Below are positions 15,764-25,177 of a DNA stretch of 45,984 nt, piece by piece. Within the stretch, counting starts at the first letter, position 1; each line of letters opens with the position of its first letter. The position numbers and the translations under genes are program-made. The notes under the pieces are model-generated. The model saw only the letters and a program-made list of their open reading frames with translations. It had not been told where the DNA came from and made no database searches. This DNA is from Fortiea sp. LEGE XX443 (GTDB taxonomy: Bacteria > Cyanobacteriota > Cyanobacteriia > Cyanobacteriales > Nostocaceae), in contig NZ_JADEXZ010000049.1 of NCBI RefSeq assembly GCF_015206815.1, positions 1 to 45,984 of the forward strand, written 5' to 3'.

Positions 15764-16531
15764 GTGCCAGAAATCTATCAAGCAGAACGTACTATCTCAG
15801 CTGTATTTAAAGAACAGAAGCAAATTGATGATGTGATTCGACGGTTATTAGATAGAGGCGTACCCAGAGATCATATTTCGGTTATGGGTCGAAATTTCCA
15901 GTCGGAAACTAGAATTGCAGGTTTCATTACTAAAAGGGATGTAATTTTGGGAGGGCTGAGAACAGGGGCTATTTTTGGTTCTTTGTTCGGCTCTTTCCTA
16001 AGCTTGCTCACTGGTGTAGGTGTACTGTTTATTCCCTTTGTTGGACCCATTGTAGCTGCTGGGCCAATTAGTGCATTATTGTTAGGGGCAGCAAGTGGTG
16101 CGATCGCAGGTAGTGCTGGTGCTGGTTTAGTGTCGGTTTTCACCGCTTGGGGAATGCCAGAAGATAAAGCCGCAATCTACCAAACCCGCTTACAAGCTGG
16201 TGAATTCCTCTTAATGGCAGAAATTCCAGCTGATCGCACTGGCGAATTTCAACTGCTTTTAGAAAGTGCTGGTGCTGAAGAACTTAGCACGATGGATAAA
16301 ATATTAGCTCATCCTTGCCCTGGCCCATGTAACAGCCCAGAGGATTTATCTCCTGAGGTTCGCGCTCATCTTTCTGAAGAAGCTCAACGCACATTCATTG
16401 GGCGCTATAATGCCGTGTTAAACGAAACAAGTGACGAATTCAACGCTGAACAAGCCGCTTGGGACGCTGTTCATCAACAATTTGATGAAGATGAGAATGG
16501 CGTTTGGTCAAAAGCAAAGGTGAATGTTTAA
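15764..16531 (+). CDS. membrane-associated stress protein with C-terminal ChaB domain
   Basis: The 255-residue protein starts at a GTG preceded by AAGGAG. Residues 1-55 form a small alpha/beta domain like general-stress protein 17M ([20 protein letters not shown], then HISVMGRN). Residues 65-130 are Gly/Ala-rich and hydrophobic, probably two membrane hairpins. About 200-250 is a ChaB domain ([20 protein letters not shown] and [10 protein letters not shown]). ChaB is named for a regulator of the ChaA cation antiporter, but its biochemistry is unclear. The lti-dps-ChaB order suggests a shared stress role. An intrinsic terminator follows. Confidence 0.75.
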   Translation: MPEIYQAERTISAVFKEQKQIDDVIRRLLDRGVPRDHISVMGRNFQSETRIAGFITKRDVILGGLRTGAIFGSLFGSFLSLLTGVGVLFIPFVGPIVAAGPISALLLGAASGAIAGSAGAGLVSVFTAWGMPEDKAAIYQTRLQAGEFLLMAEIPADRTGEFQLLLESAGAEELSTMDKILAHPCPGPCNSPEDLSPEVRAHLSEEAQRTFIGRYNAVLNETSDEFNAEQAAWDAVHQQFDEDENGVWSKAKVNV

Positions 16532-16577
16532 GCGATCGCACATCTCGGTTGCTTAGTAGGAAATCAATAAAAATGAT

Positions 16578-16607
16578 GGGGTGATGTTCCTTTCACCCTA
16601 TTTTTTT
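16578..16607 (+). terminator. intrinsic terminator after the stress cluster
   Basis: GGGTGA (16579-16584) pairs with TCACCC (16593-16598), followed by TA and seven T residues (16601-16607). It lies 47 bp after the ChaB-domain gene. Confidence 0.75.
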
Positions 16608-16646
16608 GTGCTGATATAACTTGATTTTTGACACACCATCGGAAAG

Positions 16647-17540
16647 TTATGATTGATCTCGAAATTCTAGGATGTGTTTGGCAGTGACTTGTGGTTGTTC
16701 TAGATGGGGGATATGACCAGAATTTTGAATCCAAATCAGTTTACTGTTAGGAATTGCCCGTTTAAATCTTTTGGCATCTGTAGTGCCTAAAATTTTATCT
16801 GAATCACCCCAAAGAATTAATGTTGGTTGAAAAATTTCTGCCAGTTTTTTAAATCTAAAAGCACTGTAACCACCACTTTTGGTAAAGGCAATTAAAGCTA
16901 GATGCCAACTGGGCATTTCTAGATGTAATCCGCCACAAAATGAGGCATCAAGGGTAACTAGACTAGGATTTTTATATGCAGCACGAGAAACGCGATCGCG
17001 GACTTTAGGACTACGCAAAAATTGAGTTGCCCAGTTATCTAGCGGCGGAAACATGAATTTAGCCAACGCTGAACCCGCCCTCAACCCTGCACTATCAATT
17101 AATACTAGTTTTTTTACTACTTCTGGGTAAGTGAGAGTAAAATCAAGGGCAGCTGCACCACCCATCGATGCACCTACCACAATTACAGGCTCCTTAATGA
17201 GGGTTTTCCAGAAATAATATAAGTGGGTTTTAATGGCAATAGGGCTAAATGGGATACCTGCGAGTCTGTCGGTAAAGCCGAAACCCAATAAGTCCACTGC
17301 CCAAGTTTCATTATTTTCTGCCAGCAGTGGTAACAGTCGCCGGAATTCTAAGACAGAGCTATCAAAGCCGTGAATTAATAAGATCGGTGTACCACCACTA
17401 CCTTGCTGAACATAGGTTGTGGTAATTGGTTGATTAGTTAAAGGAGTAGCGATCGCTAGACTTTGAATACTGCGAGCTAGTGCGATCGATTCCGGTTCTG
17501 TTAATTGCCCAACTGCGGCAGGTAGAAAGCTTGGAAACAT
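16647..17540 (-). CDS. alpha/beta-hydrolase fold protein
   Basis: The 297-residue protein carries a complete alpha/beta hydrolase core. The oxyanion strand is ILLIHGFDSSVLEFR (about 53-67), the nucleophile elbow is VVGASMGGAAALD (Ser in GASMGG), the acid lies near ILWGDSDKILG, and the base is the His in SGHIPHLEQP close to the C-terminus. This arrangement fits soluble esterases, epoxide hydrolases or C-C hydrolases; the substrate cannot be told. No signal peptide is present. It stands alone and is divergent from ccmK3, so a carboxysome link is not implied. Confidence 0.85.
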   Translation of the reverse strand: MFPSFLPAAVGQLTEPESIALARSIQSLAIATPLTNQPITTTYVQQGSGGTPILLIHGFDSSVLEFRRLLPLLAENNETWAVDLLGFGFTDRLAGIPFSPIAIKTHLYYFWKTLIKEPVIVVGASMGGAAALDFTLTYPEVVKKLVLIDSAGLRAGSALAKFMFPPLDNWATQFLRSPKVRDRVSRAAYKNPSLVTLDASFCGGLHLEMPSWHLALIAFTKSGGYSAFRFKKLAEIFQPTLILWGDSDKILGTTDAKRFKRAIPNSKLIWIQNSGHIPHLEQPQVTAKHILEFRDQS

Positions 17541-17695
17541 AAGTTACAGTTTACAGCACCCAACTACCAAATATAGTGCTGATTTACCAGATGATCACTC
17601 AGCCTACTGAAAAAACTGTCCTCAATGTCACAATTGGGTCAAAACCCTCGTAAAATAAATATCACTTATATTTTAGTGTCTCAGGAGCTAATGCC

Positions 17696-18007
17696 ATGCC
17701 AATGGCGGTTGGCGTAGTCGAAACTTTAGGTTTTCCTGCTGTGTTAGCCGCAGCAGATGCAATGGTAAAATCTGCCGCAGTCACAATTGTGTATTATGGT
17801 CAGGCGGAAAGCGCTCGTATGTTAGTGGCTGTCCGGGGACACGTTACTGAAGTCCAACGAGCCGTTGAGGCTGGAATCGAAGCTGGAGAACAAGCATATG
17901 GTGGTCAAGTTATCACCCATTACATAGTTCCCAATCCTCCGGAAAATGTGGAGACAATTCTACCTATCCACTTCACCGAAAAATCTGAGCCTTTCCAGAC
18001 ATTCTAA
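17696..18007 (+). CDS. ccmK3: carboxysome shell protein CcmK3
   Basis: The 103-residue protein is a single bacterial-microcompartment (BMC) domain with the family opening [20 protein letters not shown]. The pore-lining segment reads YYGQAESAR instead of the KIGSGR/RVGSAR loops of CcmK1/2/4; this divergence, its place before ccmK4 and its short tail identify it as CcmK3. Published work on CcmK3 shows that it forms mixed hexamers with CcmK4 and tunes shell permeability. The ATG at 17696 lies 8 bp after AGGAG (17683-17687); an out-of-frame ATG at 17691 should be ignored. It forms an operon with ccmK4, separated by 86 bp. Confidence 0.9.
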   Translation: MPMAVGVVETLGFPAVLAAADAMVKSAAVTIVYYGQAESARMLVAVRGHVTEVQRAVEAGIEAGEQAYGGQVITHYIVPNPPENVETILPIHFTEKSEPFQTF

Positions 18008-18093
18008 ACAGTTTCGTCATTAAAATTTGTAACGAAGCTTTCTACAATTAATTTTGTACGCTACCTAAGTTTATTCATATCAGGAGATTGTTA

Positions 18094-18444
18094 ATGTCAC
18101 TACAGGCGGTTGGTTCGCTGGAAACTAAGGGTTTTCCTGCTGTACTTGCAGCAGCAGACGCTATGGTAAAAGCGGGAAGAGTTACTCTCGTTGGTTATAT
18201 CCGAGTTGGTAGCGCTCGTTTTACAGTAAATATTCGCGGGGATGTATCTGAAGTTAAAGCCGCGATGGCGGCCGGTGTGGAAGCAGCAGAAAATGTTCAT
18301 GGTGGAACATTAGAATCTTGGGTAATCATTCCCCGTCCCCATGAAAACGTTGAGGCTATTTTTCCAATCGCTTACACCGAAGCTGTGCAACAGTATCGAG
18401 ACTCTGTAGAAAATCCGATCATCAGGTCTTCTAACGGACGATAG
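18094..18444 (+). CDS. ccmK4: carboxysome shell protein CcmK4
   Basis: The 116-residue BMC-domain protein starts at ATG 18094, seven bases after AGGAG. The central-pore loop is RVGSAR, typical of CcmK4, within the fold [20 protein letters not shown]...[20 protein letters not shown]. It should form hexameric tiles in the facets of the beta-carboxysome, alone or mixed with CcmK3. The main ccmKLMNO cluster is not in this window, consistent with the usual satellite position of ccmK3-ccmK4. No terminator is visible downstream. Confidence 0.93.
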   Translation: MSLQAVGSLETKGFPAVLAAADAMVKAGRVTLVGYIRVGSARFTVNIRGDVSEVKAAMAAGVEAAENVHGGTLESWVIIPRPHENVEAIFPIAYTEAVQQYRDSVENPIIRSSNGR

Positions 18445-19368
18445 AGTTAGATTCATCGGCTATTCATCAAAAAGCTAAAGTCAAAAGTCAAAAGTCTAAG
18501 TGCTAATCAATGATTAATAATTGAGACTAGACTATTGACTTTTTGCAAATTATGTTAACGAAATTTGAGTTTATGTAATTTTGATAGGTGTTAGCAGACA
18601 GTGTGTTTTCAGGCTCTTTATGGGGTCTCTTAACTAAGGATTAAGTATTTGTATGGATCATTGTCAATTTTTAATAAATTTTTAGAAAAATCTTGTCATT
18701 TATAGCATTGTGCTTTTAGAAAACTGTTGTGTTGGCGAATCGCTGTGAGTTCTCAAAACAACTTCTAAATGTATAAAAGTGGCTTTTGGTTTTCAGATGT
18801 GAAAGCTATAAAGTAGTTTAAATAAACTAGTCGGAATTGATAAGAAAAATTACATCTTCCCCAATTTCCAGAAAAAGATTTTAGTAGGCGAAACTTATTT
18901 AATTACGCTCACGTCTCGACATAAGTAAATCTCACTAGTTATTTGATACAGATGTAACCTTTTTACTTTTATAACATAACTCAGGAGTACAGATGCACCT
19001 GGTACGACAAGAATCAGAAGAAAAACAAGCTGTGTAGTAGCTTTAAAACTTCAGTTCTGTAAATCACTTAAGTTACAAACTGCTGTATTAACAGAATCAC
19101 AAGTTTCTTCTGAGCAGTTTTGGATAAACATGCTTTTTATATCTCTCAATTGCAAGTTTACAAAAATTAAGATGTTCTAGATATGGCAACAAATTTCTCC
19201 ATACTAGAATTTATTGCCCTCAGAGAATAAAAGCAAAAACCATAATTGTGAAAACTTCTGCATAAAATTCGTGAATAAAAACGTAATTAAGAATAGAATC
19301 GCTGAGATGTCCTCATGAAAGTGACCAATTTATGGACAACTGTCAGCCAACATAGTTAATAGTGACAA
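18445..19368. other. long leader/promoter region of hetZ
   Basis: No ORF with coding character is seen in these 924 bp. A short tandem AGTCAAA repeat lies at 18478-18499. In Anabaena PCC 7120, hetZ is known to be transcribed from HetR-dependent promoters far upstream, so long untranslated leaders are expected here. I could not identify a reliable HetR or NtcA site: GGGGTCT at 18622 is only a half-site, and GTA-N7-TAC at 18954-18966 is one base short of NtcA spacing. Confidence 0.5.
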
Positions 19369-20556
19369 ATGGGGGTTGTGATGCAAACTTTACGACAGGG
19401 TTTTGAGGAGCGCAATCTCACTATGGCAAAAGATGCAGAAAAACTGGCGCAGTATTGGCATAAACGCCTAGCTGTCGAGATTCCAGAACAAAGTGCATCT
19501 GTTAGGGAGAGTATTGTTCTGTGGCTGTTAGGAAGAGACTTAAAACGGTTTGAATTATTAGAACCCAAAGAACTTGAAATTGCCAAACAAGCGATGGAGT
19601 ATCGTTGGAAAATTTTACGTCAACGCTACTTGGGAATCGGTAGAGAACGTGCTTATCGCAACTTAATTACGCGATTGGGGAGTTTAGTTAGCTTACGCAA
19701 TAAAATTCAAACTTGGGTAGCTCTAAGTCGCGATCGCCAACGTAGTGTGATGGATGTATTACAAGAAGTCATCCAAGAATTACTCCAAAGCGATAGTTAC
19801 ATGCAGCAGCAAATGGCTTGCATTGCAGAATTTACCACCGACAGACGACTGCAAGATACGCTATTGTTTGCCAGTGTAGAAGAGTATGCTATGCGACCAG
19901 TACGCAATCAACCACTACTCGTTTATAGGTTTGTCAATTACTTACGTCGGACTCAGCGTGGCGGCTTAACTCAAGTACCAAGTAGTGACAGGGTGAAACT
20001 AGTTTCCGAAGAAATTCTCACCGATGACAGTGATAATCGCGTCAACTTGGTAGACACGCAAGCGATCGCCGAATATCAAGAAGCCCAACAACTAGAAGAA
20101 CAACAATCACTGCGACAATCTGTACAAACAGAATTTGCTGACTACCTACAAGAAAACCTGGGACAAGAAGCAGTAGATTGGCTGCGGCTATATCTCCAAG
20201 GTAAATCTCAAGATGAGATTGCCAAGCAACTAAAAAAGCCAATTCGGGAAATCTACCGCCTACGAGAAAAAATCAGCTACCATGCAGTCCGCGTCTTTGC
20301 CCTCAAAGGTAAACCAGAACTCGTCAATAGCTGGTTATCAATTTCCTTGCAAGAGCATAATTTGGGACTTACACCCAGCCAATGGCAGCAACTTGATGAA
20401 AAATTAACACCCCTGGGGCGGCAGGTGTTAGATTTACGCAAAGCAGGCGATTCCATTGAAGCGATCGCCGAACAGTTAAAGCTCAAAACCCATCAGGCAA
20501 TGGGAGAATGGACAAAAATCTATCTCATAGCCCAATCATTGAGAACCGAAGAGTAA
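19369..20556 (+). CDS. hetZ: heterocyst differentiation protein HetZ
   Basis: The 395-residue protein has the size and helical character of HetZ, and the next gene looks like patU, which reproduces the known hetZ-patU order. Recognisable stretches are RYLGIGRERAYRNLITRLGS in the N-terminal half and, near the C-terminus, two helix-turn-helix-like segments (GKSQDEIAKQLKKPIREIYR and GDSIEAIAEQLKLKT) suited to DNA binding. In Anabaena HetZ is needed for early heterocyst commitment and acts with HetR and PatU3. The ATG at 19369 lacks a good ribosome site; an in-frame ATG at 19381 is an alternative. The assignment rests on memory of the family and on synteny. Confidence 0.8.
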   Translation: MGVVMQTLRQGFEERNLTMAKDAEKLAQYWHKRLAVEIPEQSASVRESIVLWLLGRDLKRFELLEPKELEIAKQAMEYRWKILRQRYLGIGRERAYRNLITRLGSLVSLRNKIQTWVALSRDRQRSVMDVLQEVIQELLQSDSYMQQQMACIAEFTTDRRLQDTLLFASVEEYAMRPVRNQPLLVYRFVNYLRRTQRGGLTQVPSSDRVKLVSEEILTDDSDNRVNLVDTQAIAEYQEAQQLEEQQSLRQSVQTEFADYLQENLGQEAVDWLRLYLQGKSQDEIAKQLKKPIREIYRLREKISYHAVRVFALKGKPELVNSWLSISLQEHNLGLTPSQWQQLDEKLTPLGRQVLDLRKAGDSIEAIAEQLKLKTHQAMGEWTKIYLIAQSLRTEE

Positions 20557-20803
20557 GGAGCATAGCGATCGCCGCAATCAATACCCATAACCACTATCAT
20601 CAAGCAAAAAGCAGTTGATTTGGGATTTTGCGGGACGCATTTGGGAGAGCAACCTTTCCCCCTGCTCCCTTACCCATTTAACTGAGCATCATCTTACTGA
20701 AAGTAATTAATTTAAATTTTAACAAAGTAACAAAGTATCTTTATTGACTGCCAACTAACTTAGAGCAAAATAAAATATAAGGAAACTTTAAATAATCAAA
20801 CCT

Positions 20804-22012
20804 ATGTTGTCTTCCGAGGACAAACCAAATGATACCGGAGCAAGTGGTCAGCAAGTACTATCGAACACACTAATAAACTTAGACCAAGAAAGCGATCGTC
20901 AACAGATATTTCAGCTAATTGATAGTCTCCTTTCCTTTGAAGCTTGCCTGTACCATCAAATTTTGCCCTTCAGATTAGAAGGTAACAAATTACTCCTAGG
21001 GATGGTACATCCACAAGACAGCGGCGCACTAGATTACGTGAATCGCATCTTGTCTTATATCAAATGCACGATGGTTATTCAAGAAATTGCTACTGATAGT
21101 CACCGCAGCATACTCTCAGCCTACCTCAACTATAAAAATACATTTAGCTCAGATATTAAAGCAGTCAATCATCATCAAGCAGACTTTGCCCTAAAACCAG
21201 AACAACTAAATCACTCCGACATCACCTCATCTCAACCGCAACCGCAACCACCAACATCAATGGTGGCACAAATAGAAACTCCTCAATACGCTCGACAATT
21301 AACAGATTTTCACCCACTCTCAGAACCCAACCTTTCTGCTTTAGCACAAAATATCAAAGAAGAAACTATCGAAGCAGCACGCACAACGAATTTAACCATT
21401 CTGCCAGTACCTACCCCAGAACTATCCACTCCTGTAGAAGTGTTAGCATCACTCCCACCTAAAAAACTACTAGAAGAATTACTAGGAAGAGTTCTCGGTG
21501 GGGGAATAGGTCGCTTGTATTTAGAAAGACAACCTTATAAGGGTAGGATACTCTGGAGTGATAATGGTGTTTTGCAGTCTGTATTAGATAATTTGCCTCT
21601 CTCGGTTTTTCAAGGAGTACTTAATGAATTAAAGCGATTTGCTGGCCTTCCTGTTACCACAATTGCAGAACCAAAACAAATAGAAAAAGAATGCTTGTAT
21701 CAACAAGACCGTTTGTTATTACGCCTGCGAGTAATGCCGGGAATTTATGGTGAAGAAGCTACACTACAAGTATTACGGGGAGCAGCCTTAAAGTTCTATC
21801 AACAACAACAATTAACCCGTCTGAGCCGCGATGTCTTGGGCATTTCTCAACAACTAAATTATAAATTGCATGAACTACATCAACGACTACTACTCAACTC
21901 TAGCCTTACACCAGAGCAATCAGATGCTGTAGATGTTTTAAATCGCATAGTAGAAAATCTAGAGCAACAAGTCAAAATACTCACAGCAAATGGTGATTCA
22001 GTGGGCAAATAA
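20804..22012 (+). CDS. patU: heterocyst patterning protein PatU (unsplit)
   Basis: The 402-residue protein has an N-terminal domain (about 30-110) resembling the MshEN/PilB N-terminal ATPase fold (ILPFRLEGNKLLLGMVHPQD, then LDYVNRILSY). A Pro/Gln-rich linker (145-215) follows, then a C-terminal domain (225-340, ASLPPKKLLEELLGRVLGGG) and a coiled coil to the end. In Anabaena PCC 7120 this gene is broken into patU5 and patU3, whereas here one frame spans both, as in most other heterocyst formers. PatU3 counteracts differentiation and influences heterocyst spacing there. The gene starts 247 bp after hetZ and has no strong ribosome site. Confidence 0.78.
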   Translation: MLSSEDKPNDTGASGQQVLSNTLINLDQESDRQQIFQLIDSLLSFEACLYHQILPFRLEGNKLLLGMVHPQDSGALDYVNRILSYIKCTMVIQEIATDSHRSILSAYLNYKNTFSSDIKAVNHHQADFALKPEQLNHSDITSSQPQPQPPTSMVAQIETPQYARQLTDFHPLSEPNLSALAQNIKEETIEAARTTNLTILPVPTPELSTPVEVLASLPPKKLLEELLGRVLGGGIGRLYLERQPYKGRILWSDNGVLQSVLDNLPLSVFQGVLNELKRFAGLPVTTIAEPKQIEKECLYQQDRLLLRLRVMPGIYGEEATLQVLRGAALKFYQQQQLTRLSRDVLGISQQLNYKLHELHQRLLLNSSLTPEQSDAVDVLNRIVENLEQQVKILTANGDSVGK

Positions 22013-22221
22013 TAAATCACAATTCTGTCAGTAAAACCGCTGATTTCGATCCCTTGCATAATTGTTATGTTGTAATGGAACATTAGACTGGTATACTATA
22101 AAAATTTAGTTTAAATTTTTACATTTTTTATATGTATTAATACTATGGTAGCAAGTTTAAAACTTATAGTAGTCAGCCTAATTTTCTGTTATTGAATTCA
22201 TTTTTTACAAATATTTCATTC

Positions 22222-22905
22222 ATGCAGACTGAGGTTTTTAGTGAACTTTTCCCCTTGCTGAGTACAGCCAATCCACAGACTTTAGAATGGCTGCTCAATG
22301 TTGCAATTGATCACGAATATCCTGTAGGACGAGCCGTGTTAATGGAAGATGCCTGGGGTAACGCAGTTTACTTCGTGGTATCTGGCTGGGTTAAAGTCCG
22401 CCGTACCTCTGGAGATGATTCTGTTGCTATAGCAATTTTGGGTCGGGGTGATTTTTTTGGAGAAATGGCGATTTTAGATGAATCTCCCCGTTCTACTGAT
22501 GTAATTGCCCTTTCGCCTGTGAAGTTACTCAGTATTTCCAGAGAGCGTTTTATTCAAATTTTGTTTAAAGACCCACAATTACATCATCGGATGCTGCAAC
22601 TAATGGTGAGAAGAGTGCGGCAAATTAACCAGCGCTTACAGATTCGCACTTCACCACCAGCTGTTAAACTGGCTCACACATTAGTCAGTTTGGGCGAAAG
22701 CTATGGACAAGAATCAGATCAAGGCAAGGAAATTTTTAATATTCCCTTTAAGGATTTGGCAGAAGTGACAGAAATCGGAGTCGAAGAAACTACTAAAATC
22801 ATGGAAAAACTACATGAAAAAGGGTGGATAGCAATTGATAATGTTAATAACATCATTTACCTGATTAACTTCAAACAATTGATGAATTTGGCCGGTAAAG
22901 TCTAG
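22222..22905 (+). CDS. Crp/Fnr-family transcription regulator
   Basis: I use the ATG at 22222 (227 residues); a TTG ten codons upstream is possible. The N-terminal cyclic-nucleotide-binding-like barrel (about 10-120) contains AVYFVVSGWVKVRR and a GDFFGEMAILDESPRSTDV loop. In CRP the phosphate-binding motif is FGE-x8-RS/T, so the pocket looks preserved (FGEMAILDESPRST). After the dimer helix, a winged helix-turn-helix (about 175-215, IPFKDLAEVTEIGVEETTKI) should bind DNA. No Fe-S cysteine cluster is present, so it is not an Fnr-type oxygen sensor. The location after hetZ-patU is suggestive of a developmental link, nothing more. Confidence 0.85.
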   Translation: MQTEVFSELFPLLSTANPQTLEWLLNVAIDHEYPVGRAVLMEDAWGNAVYFVVSGWVKVRRTSGDDSVAIAILGRGDFFGEMAILDESPRSTDVIALSPVKLLSISRERFIQILFKDPQLHHRMLQLMVRRVRQINQRLQIRTSPPAVKLAHTLVSLGESYGQESDQGKEIFNIPFKDLAEVTEIGVEETTKIMEKLHEKGWIAIDNVNNIIYLINFKQLMNLAGKV

Positions 22906-23217
22906 TTTTGTATTGAGTGTAGGGTCATCGAAGTTCAGACTCTGGGGAAACTACGGCACTTCAATAGTGAAGTTGTTCCAAAGCTCAAAGACTCTCTAGC
23001 TATTATTTCCTGTGTCAAATCACCCCTGACGAAGTTCTTAAAGGCAGAAACCGCATCTGCAAATTTTGGCATCAACTATAAAATATGAATTAATTGTAAA
23101 TTTTTATAAAATCTAACTTTAAGACTATTTTATTCCTACTTCTTTACAAAGTCCCACTATTGACTATTAACTATTGACTAATAACTATAAACTCATAACT
23201 CCTGTCTACTACTACAA
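22906..23217. other. intergenic, with degenerate TGACTATTAAC repeats
   Basis: No gene is seen. A small hairpin ACTTCA-ATAG-TGAAGT (22958-22973) and a run of degenerate units (TTGACTATTAACTATTGACT and variants, 23156-23200) lie before the M61 peptidase gene. Confidence 0.55.
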
Positions 23218-25002
23218 ATGACTGAAGCAACAGCACCTCGTCTCGAAATTGGCATTCAGGAAACCGTACCGACGATTCATTACCTGGTAGCAATGCCCCA
23301 ACCAGAAACACATCTGTTTGAGGTGAGCTTACAACTTGTTAATCACTCATCCCCAACACTGGACTTGAAAATGCCTGTTTGGACACCAGGTTCATACTTA
23401 GTGCGGGAATACGCCAAAAATTTACAAGATTTTGCTGCTTTTGCTGGAGAGCAGCCCTTGGCGTGGCGTAAAATCAGTAAAAACCACTGGCAGGTAAACA
23501 CAAACGGTATTTCTGAATTAACTGTACGTTATCGTATATTTGCCAATGAGCTATCGGTACGAACAAACCATTTGGATAGCACTCACGGTTATTTCAACGG
23601 AGCAGCACTTTTTTTTAGATTACGGGGTTGCGAAGGGTTAGGAATTCAAATCACTATTGTGCCACCGCATCCTGAATGGCGGGTCACCACTGCCTTACCA
23701 TCAGTTGATGGACAGTCTAATACCTTTTATGCGGCCGATTTTGATACTCTTGTAGATAGTCCCTTTGAAATTGGTTATCACGAGTTATATCACTTTGAAG
23801 TTTTGGGAAAACCTCATGAATTGGCTATCTGGGGACAGGGGAATTATCATGCACAACGAATAATTGCTGACATTCAAAAAATCATTCAGGTAGAAGCACA
23901 GATGTTTGGCGGTTTACCTTACGAAAGATATGTGTTTGTGCTGCATTTATTTGCCCAAGCTTATGGTGGTTTGGAGCATAAAAACTGTTGCTCCTTAATT
24001 TATCAGCGTTTTGGTTTTAGCTCACCAGATAAATACGATCGCTTCATCCAATTGGTGGCGCACGAGTTCTTTCACTTGTGGAATGTTAAACGCATTCGTC
24101 CAAAAGCTTTAGAAGTTTTTGATTACGATCGCGAAAGCTATACATCTTCTTTGTGGTTTTGTGAAGGAACTACCAGTTACTATGATTTGCTGATTCCTTT
24201 GCGAGCAGGAATTTATGATGCTAAGTCATATTTTCATAATTGGAGTAAGGAAGTTTCTCGATTCCTCACCATACCAGGACGTAAAGTACAATCCCTTGCT
24301 GAGTCGAGTTTTGATGCTTGGATTAAACTCTATCGCCCAGATACCAATAGCAATAATTCCCAAATTTCCTACTATTTAAAAGGAGAAATGGTTTCTTTAT
24401 TGCTAGATTTGCTGATCAGAGAACGGTCTGGAAATCAGCGTTCTCTTGATGATGTAATGCGACAAATGTGGCGCAAATTTGGCAAACAAGAAATTGGTTA
24501 CACTCCAGAACAATTACAGGAAGTAATTGAATCTGTAGCAGAAATGGATTTGACTGACTTCTTTAACCGCTACATTGATGGCACGGAAGAATTGCCTTTT
24601 AATCAGTACCTAGAACCTTTTGGACTACAGGTGGTTGCGGATAGAGAAGAAGAACCTTACTGTGGTTTGAGGTTAAATACCGAGAATGGACGGGAAATTG
24701 TTAAGTTTGTCGAATTTGGTTCGCCTGCACAATTAGCAGGAATTGATGCAGGTGATGAGTTACTTGCGATTGGCGGAATCAGAGTCACATCTCATCAACT
24801 AAGCGATCGCTTAAAAGATTACCAACCAAATGACACCATTCAGGTGACAGTTTTTCATCAAGATGAACTGCGTACTTGTTCTGTCACACTCGCTGCACCT
24901 CATCCCAGTAAGTATCAGGTAGTTCCAGTCAACAATCCTGATCCCATCCAGAAAGAAAATTTTGCTGGGTGGTTAGGTGTGCCGCTCACCACTCTTCGTT
25001 AA
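23218..25002 (+). CDS. M61-family metallopeptidase with PDZ domain (glycyl-aminopeptidase-like)
   Basis: The 594-residue protein has the three-part M61 layout. There is an N-terminal beta domain (about 15-180, VWTPGSYLVREYAKNL). The gluzincin catalytic domain has zinc motif HEFFH at 282-286 and third ligand Glu316 (FCEGTTSYY), plus the family motif GGLEH (250-254). The C-terminal PDZ domain is at about 480-560 (EFGSPAQLAGIDAGDELLAI). M61 enzymes remove small N-terminal residues, often Gly or Ala. No signal peptide is visible, so it should be cytoplasmic. It is transcribed alone and a strong hairpin follows 41 bp after the stop. Confidence 0.9.
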   Translation: MTEATAPRLEIGIQETVPTIHYLVAMPQPETHLFEVSLQLVNHSSPTLDLKMPVWTPGSYLVREYAKNLQDFAAFAGEQPLAWRKISKNHWQVNTNGISELTVRYRIFANELSVRTNHLDSTHGYFNGAALFFRLRGCEGLGIQITIVPPHPEWRVTTALPSVDGQSNTFYAADFDTLVDSPFEIGYHELYHFEVLGKPHELAIWGQGNYHAQRIIADIQKIIQVEAQMFGGLPYERYVFVLHLFAQAYGGLEHKNCCSLIYQRFGFSSPDKYDRFIQLVAHEFFHLWNVKRIRPKALEVFDYDRESYTSSLWFCEGTTSYYDLLIPLRAGIYDAKSYFHNWSKEVSRFLTIPGRKVQSLAESSFDAWIKLYRPDTNSNNSQISYYLKGEMVSLLLDLLIRERSGNQRSLDDVMRQMWRKFGKQEIGYTPEQLQEVIESVAEMDLTDFFNRYIDGTEELPFNQYLEPFGLQVVADREEEPYCGLRLNTENGREIVKFVEFGSPAQLAGIDAGDELLAIGGIRVTSHQLSDRLKDYQPNDTIQVTVFHQDELRTCSVTLAAPHPSKYQVVPVNNPDPIQKENFAGWLGVPLTTLR

Positions 25003-25043
25003 TACTGCTACTCTTGAGTTTTTTGACTACTGAGTAACAATCA

Positions 25044-25077
25044 ACAGGGGCGCAATATATTGCTATTGCGCCCCTGT
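25044..25077 (+). terminator. perfect 14-bp hairpin after the peptidase gene
   Basis: ACAGGGGCGCAATA (25044-25057) pairs perfectly with TATTGCGCCCCTGT (25064-25077) around a 6-nt loop. No T-run follows, so it may stabilise the mRNA end or be a repeat rather than a classical terminator. Confidence 0.55.
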
Positions 25078-25177
25078 GCGTATGTTCTATTAAATAGCAG
25101 CAGAATGAATTGATATGATCACTGATTAATTTTATGATTTACTTATATATTTTCTTTGAAATTTTTACAAATAGATT

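Noticed and set aside
18621-18640. HetR-like site (GGGGTCT) upstream of hetZ
   Set aside because: Only one half of the inverted repeat is present; a 7-bp match is expected by chance in this AT-rich spacer.
18954-18966. NtcA-like GTA...TAC upstream of hetZ
   Set aside because: The spacing is seven bases, not eight, and no well-placed -10 box follows.
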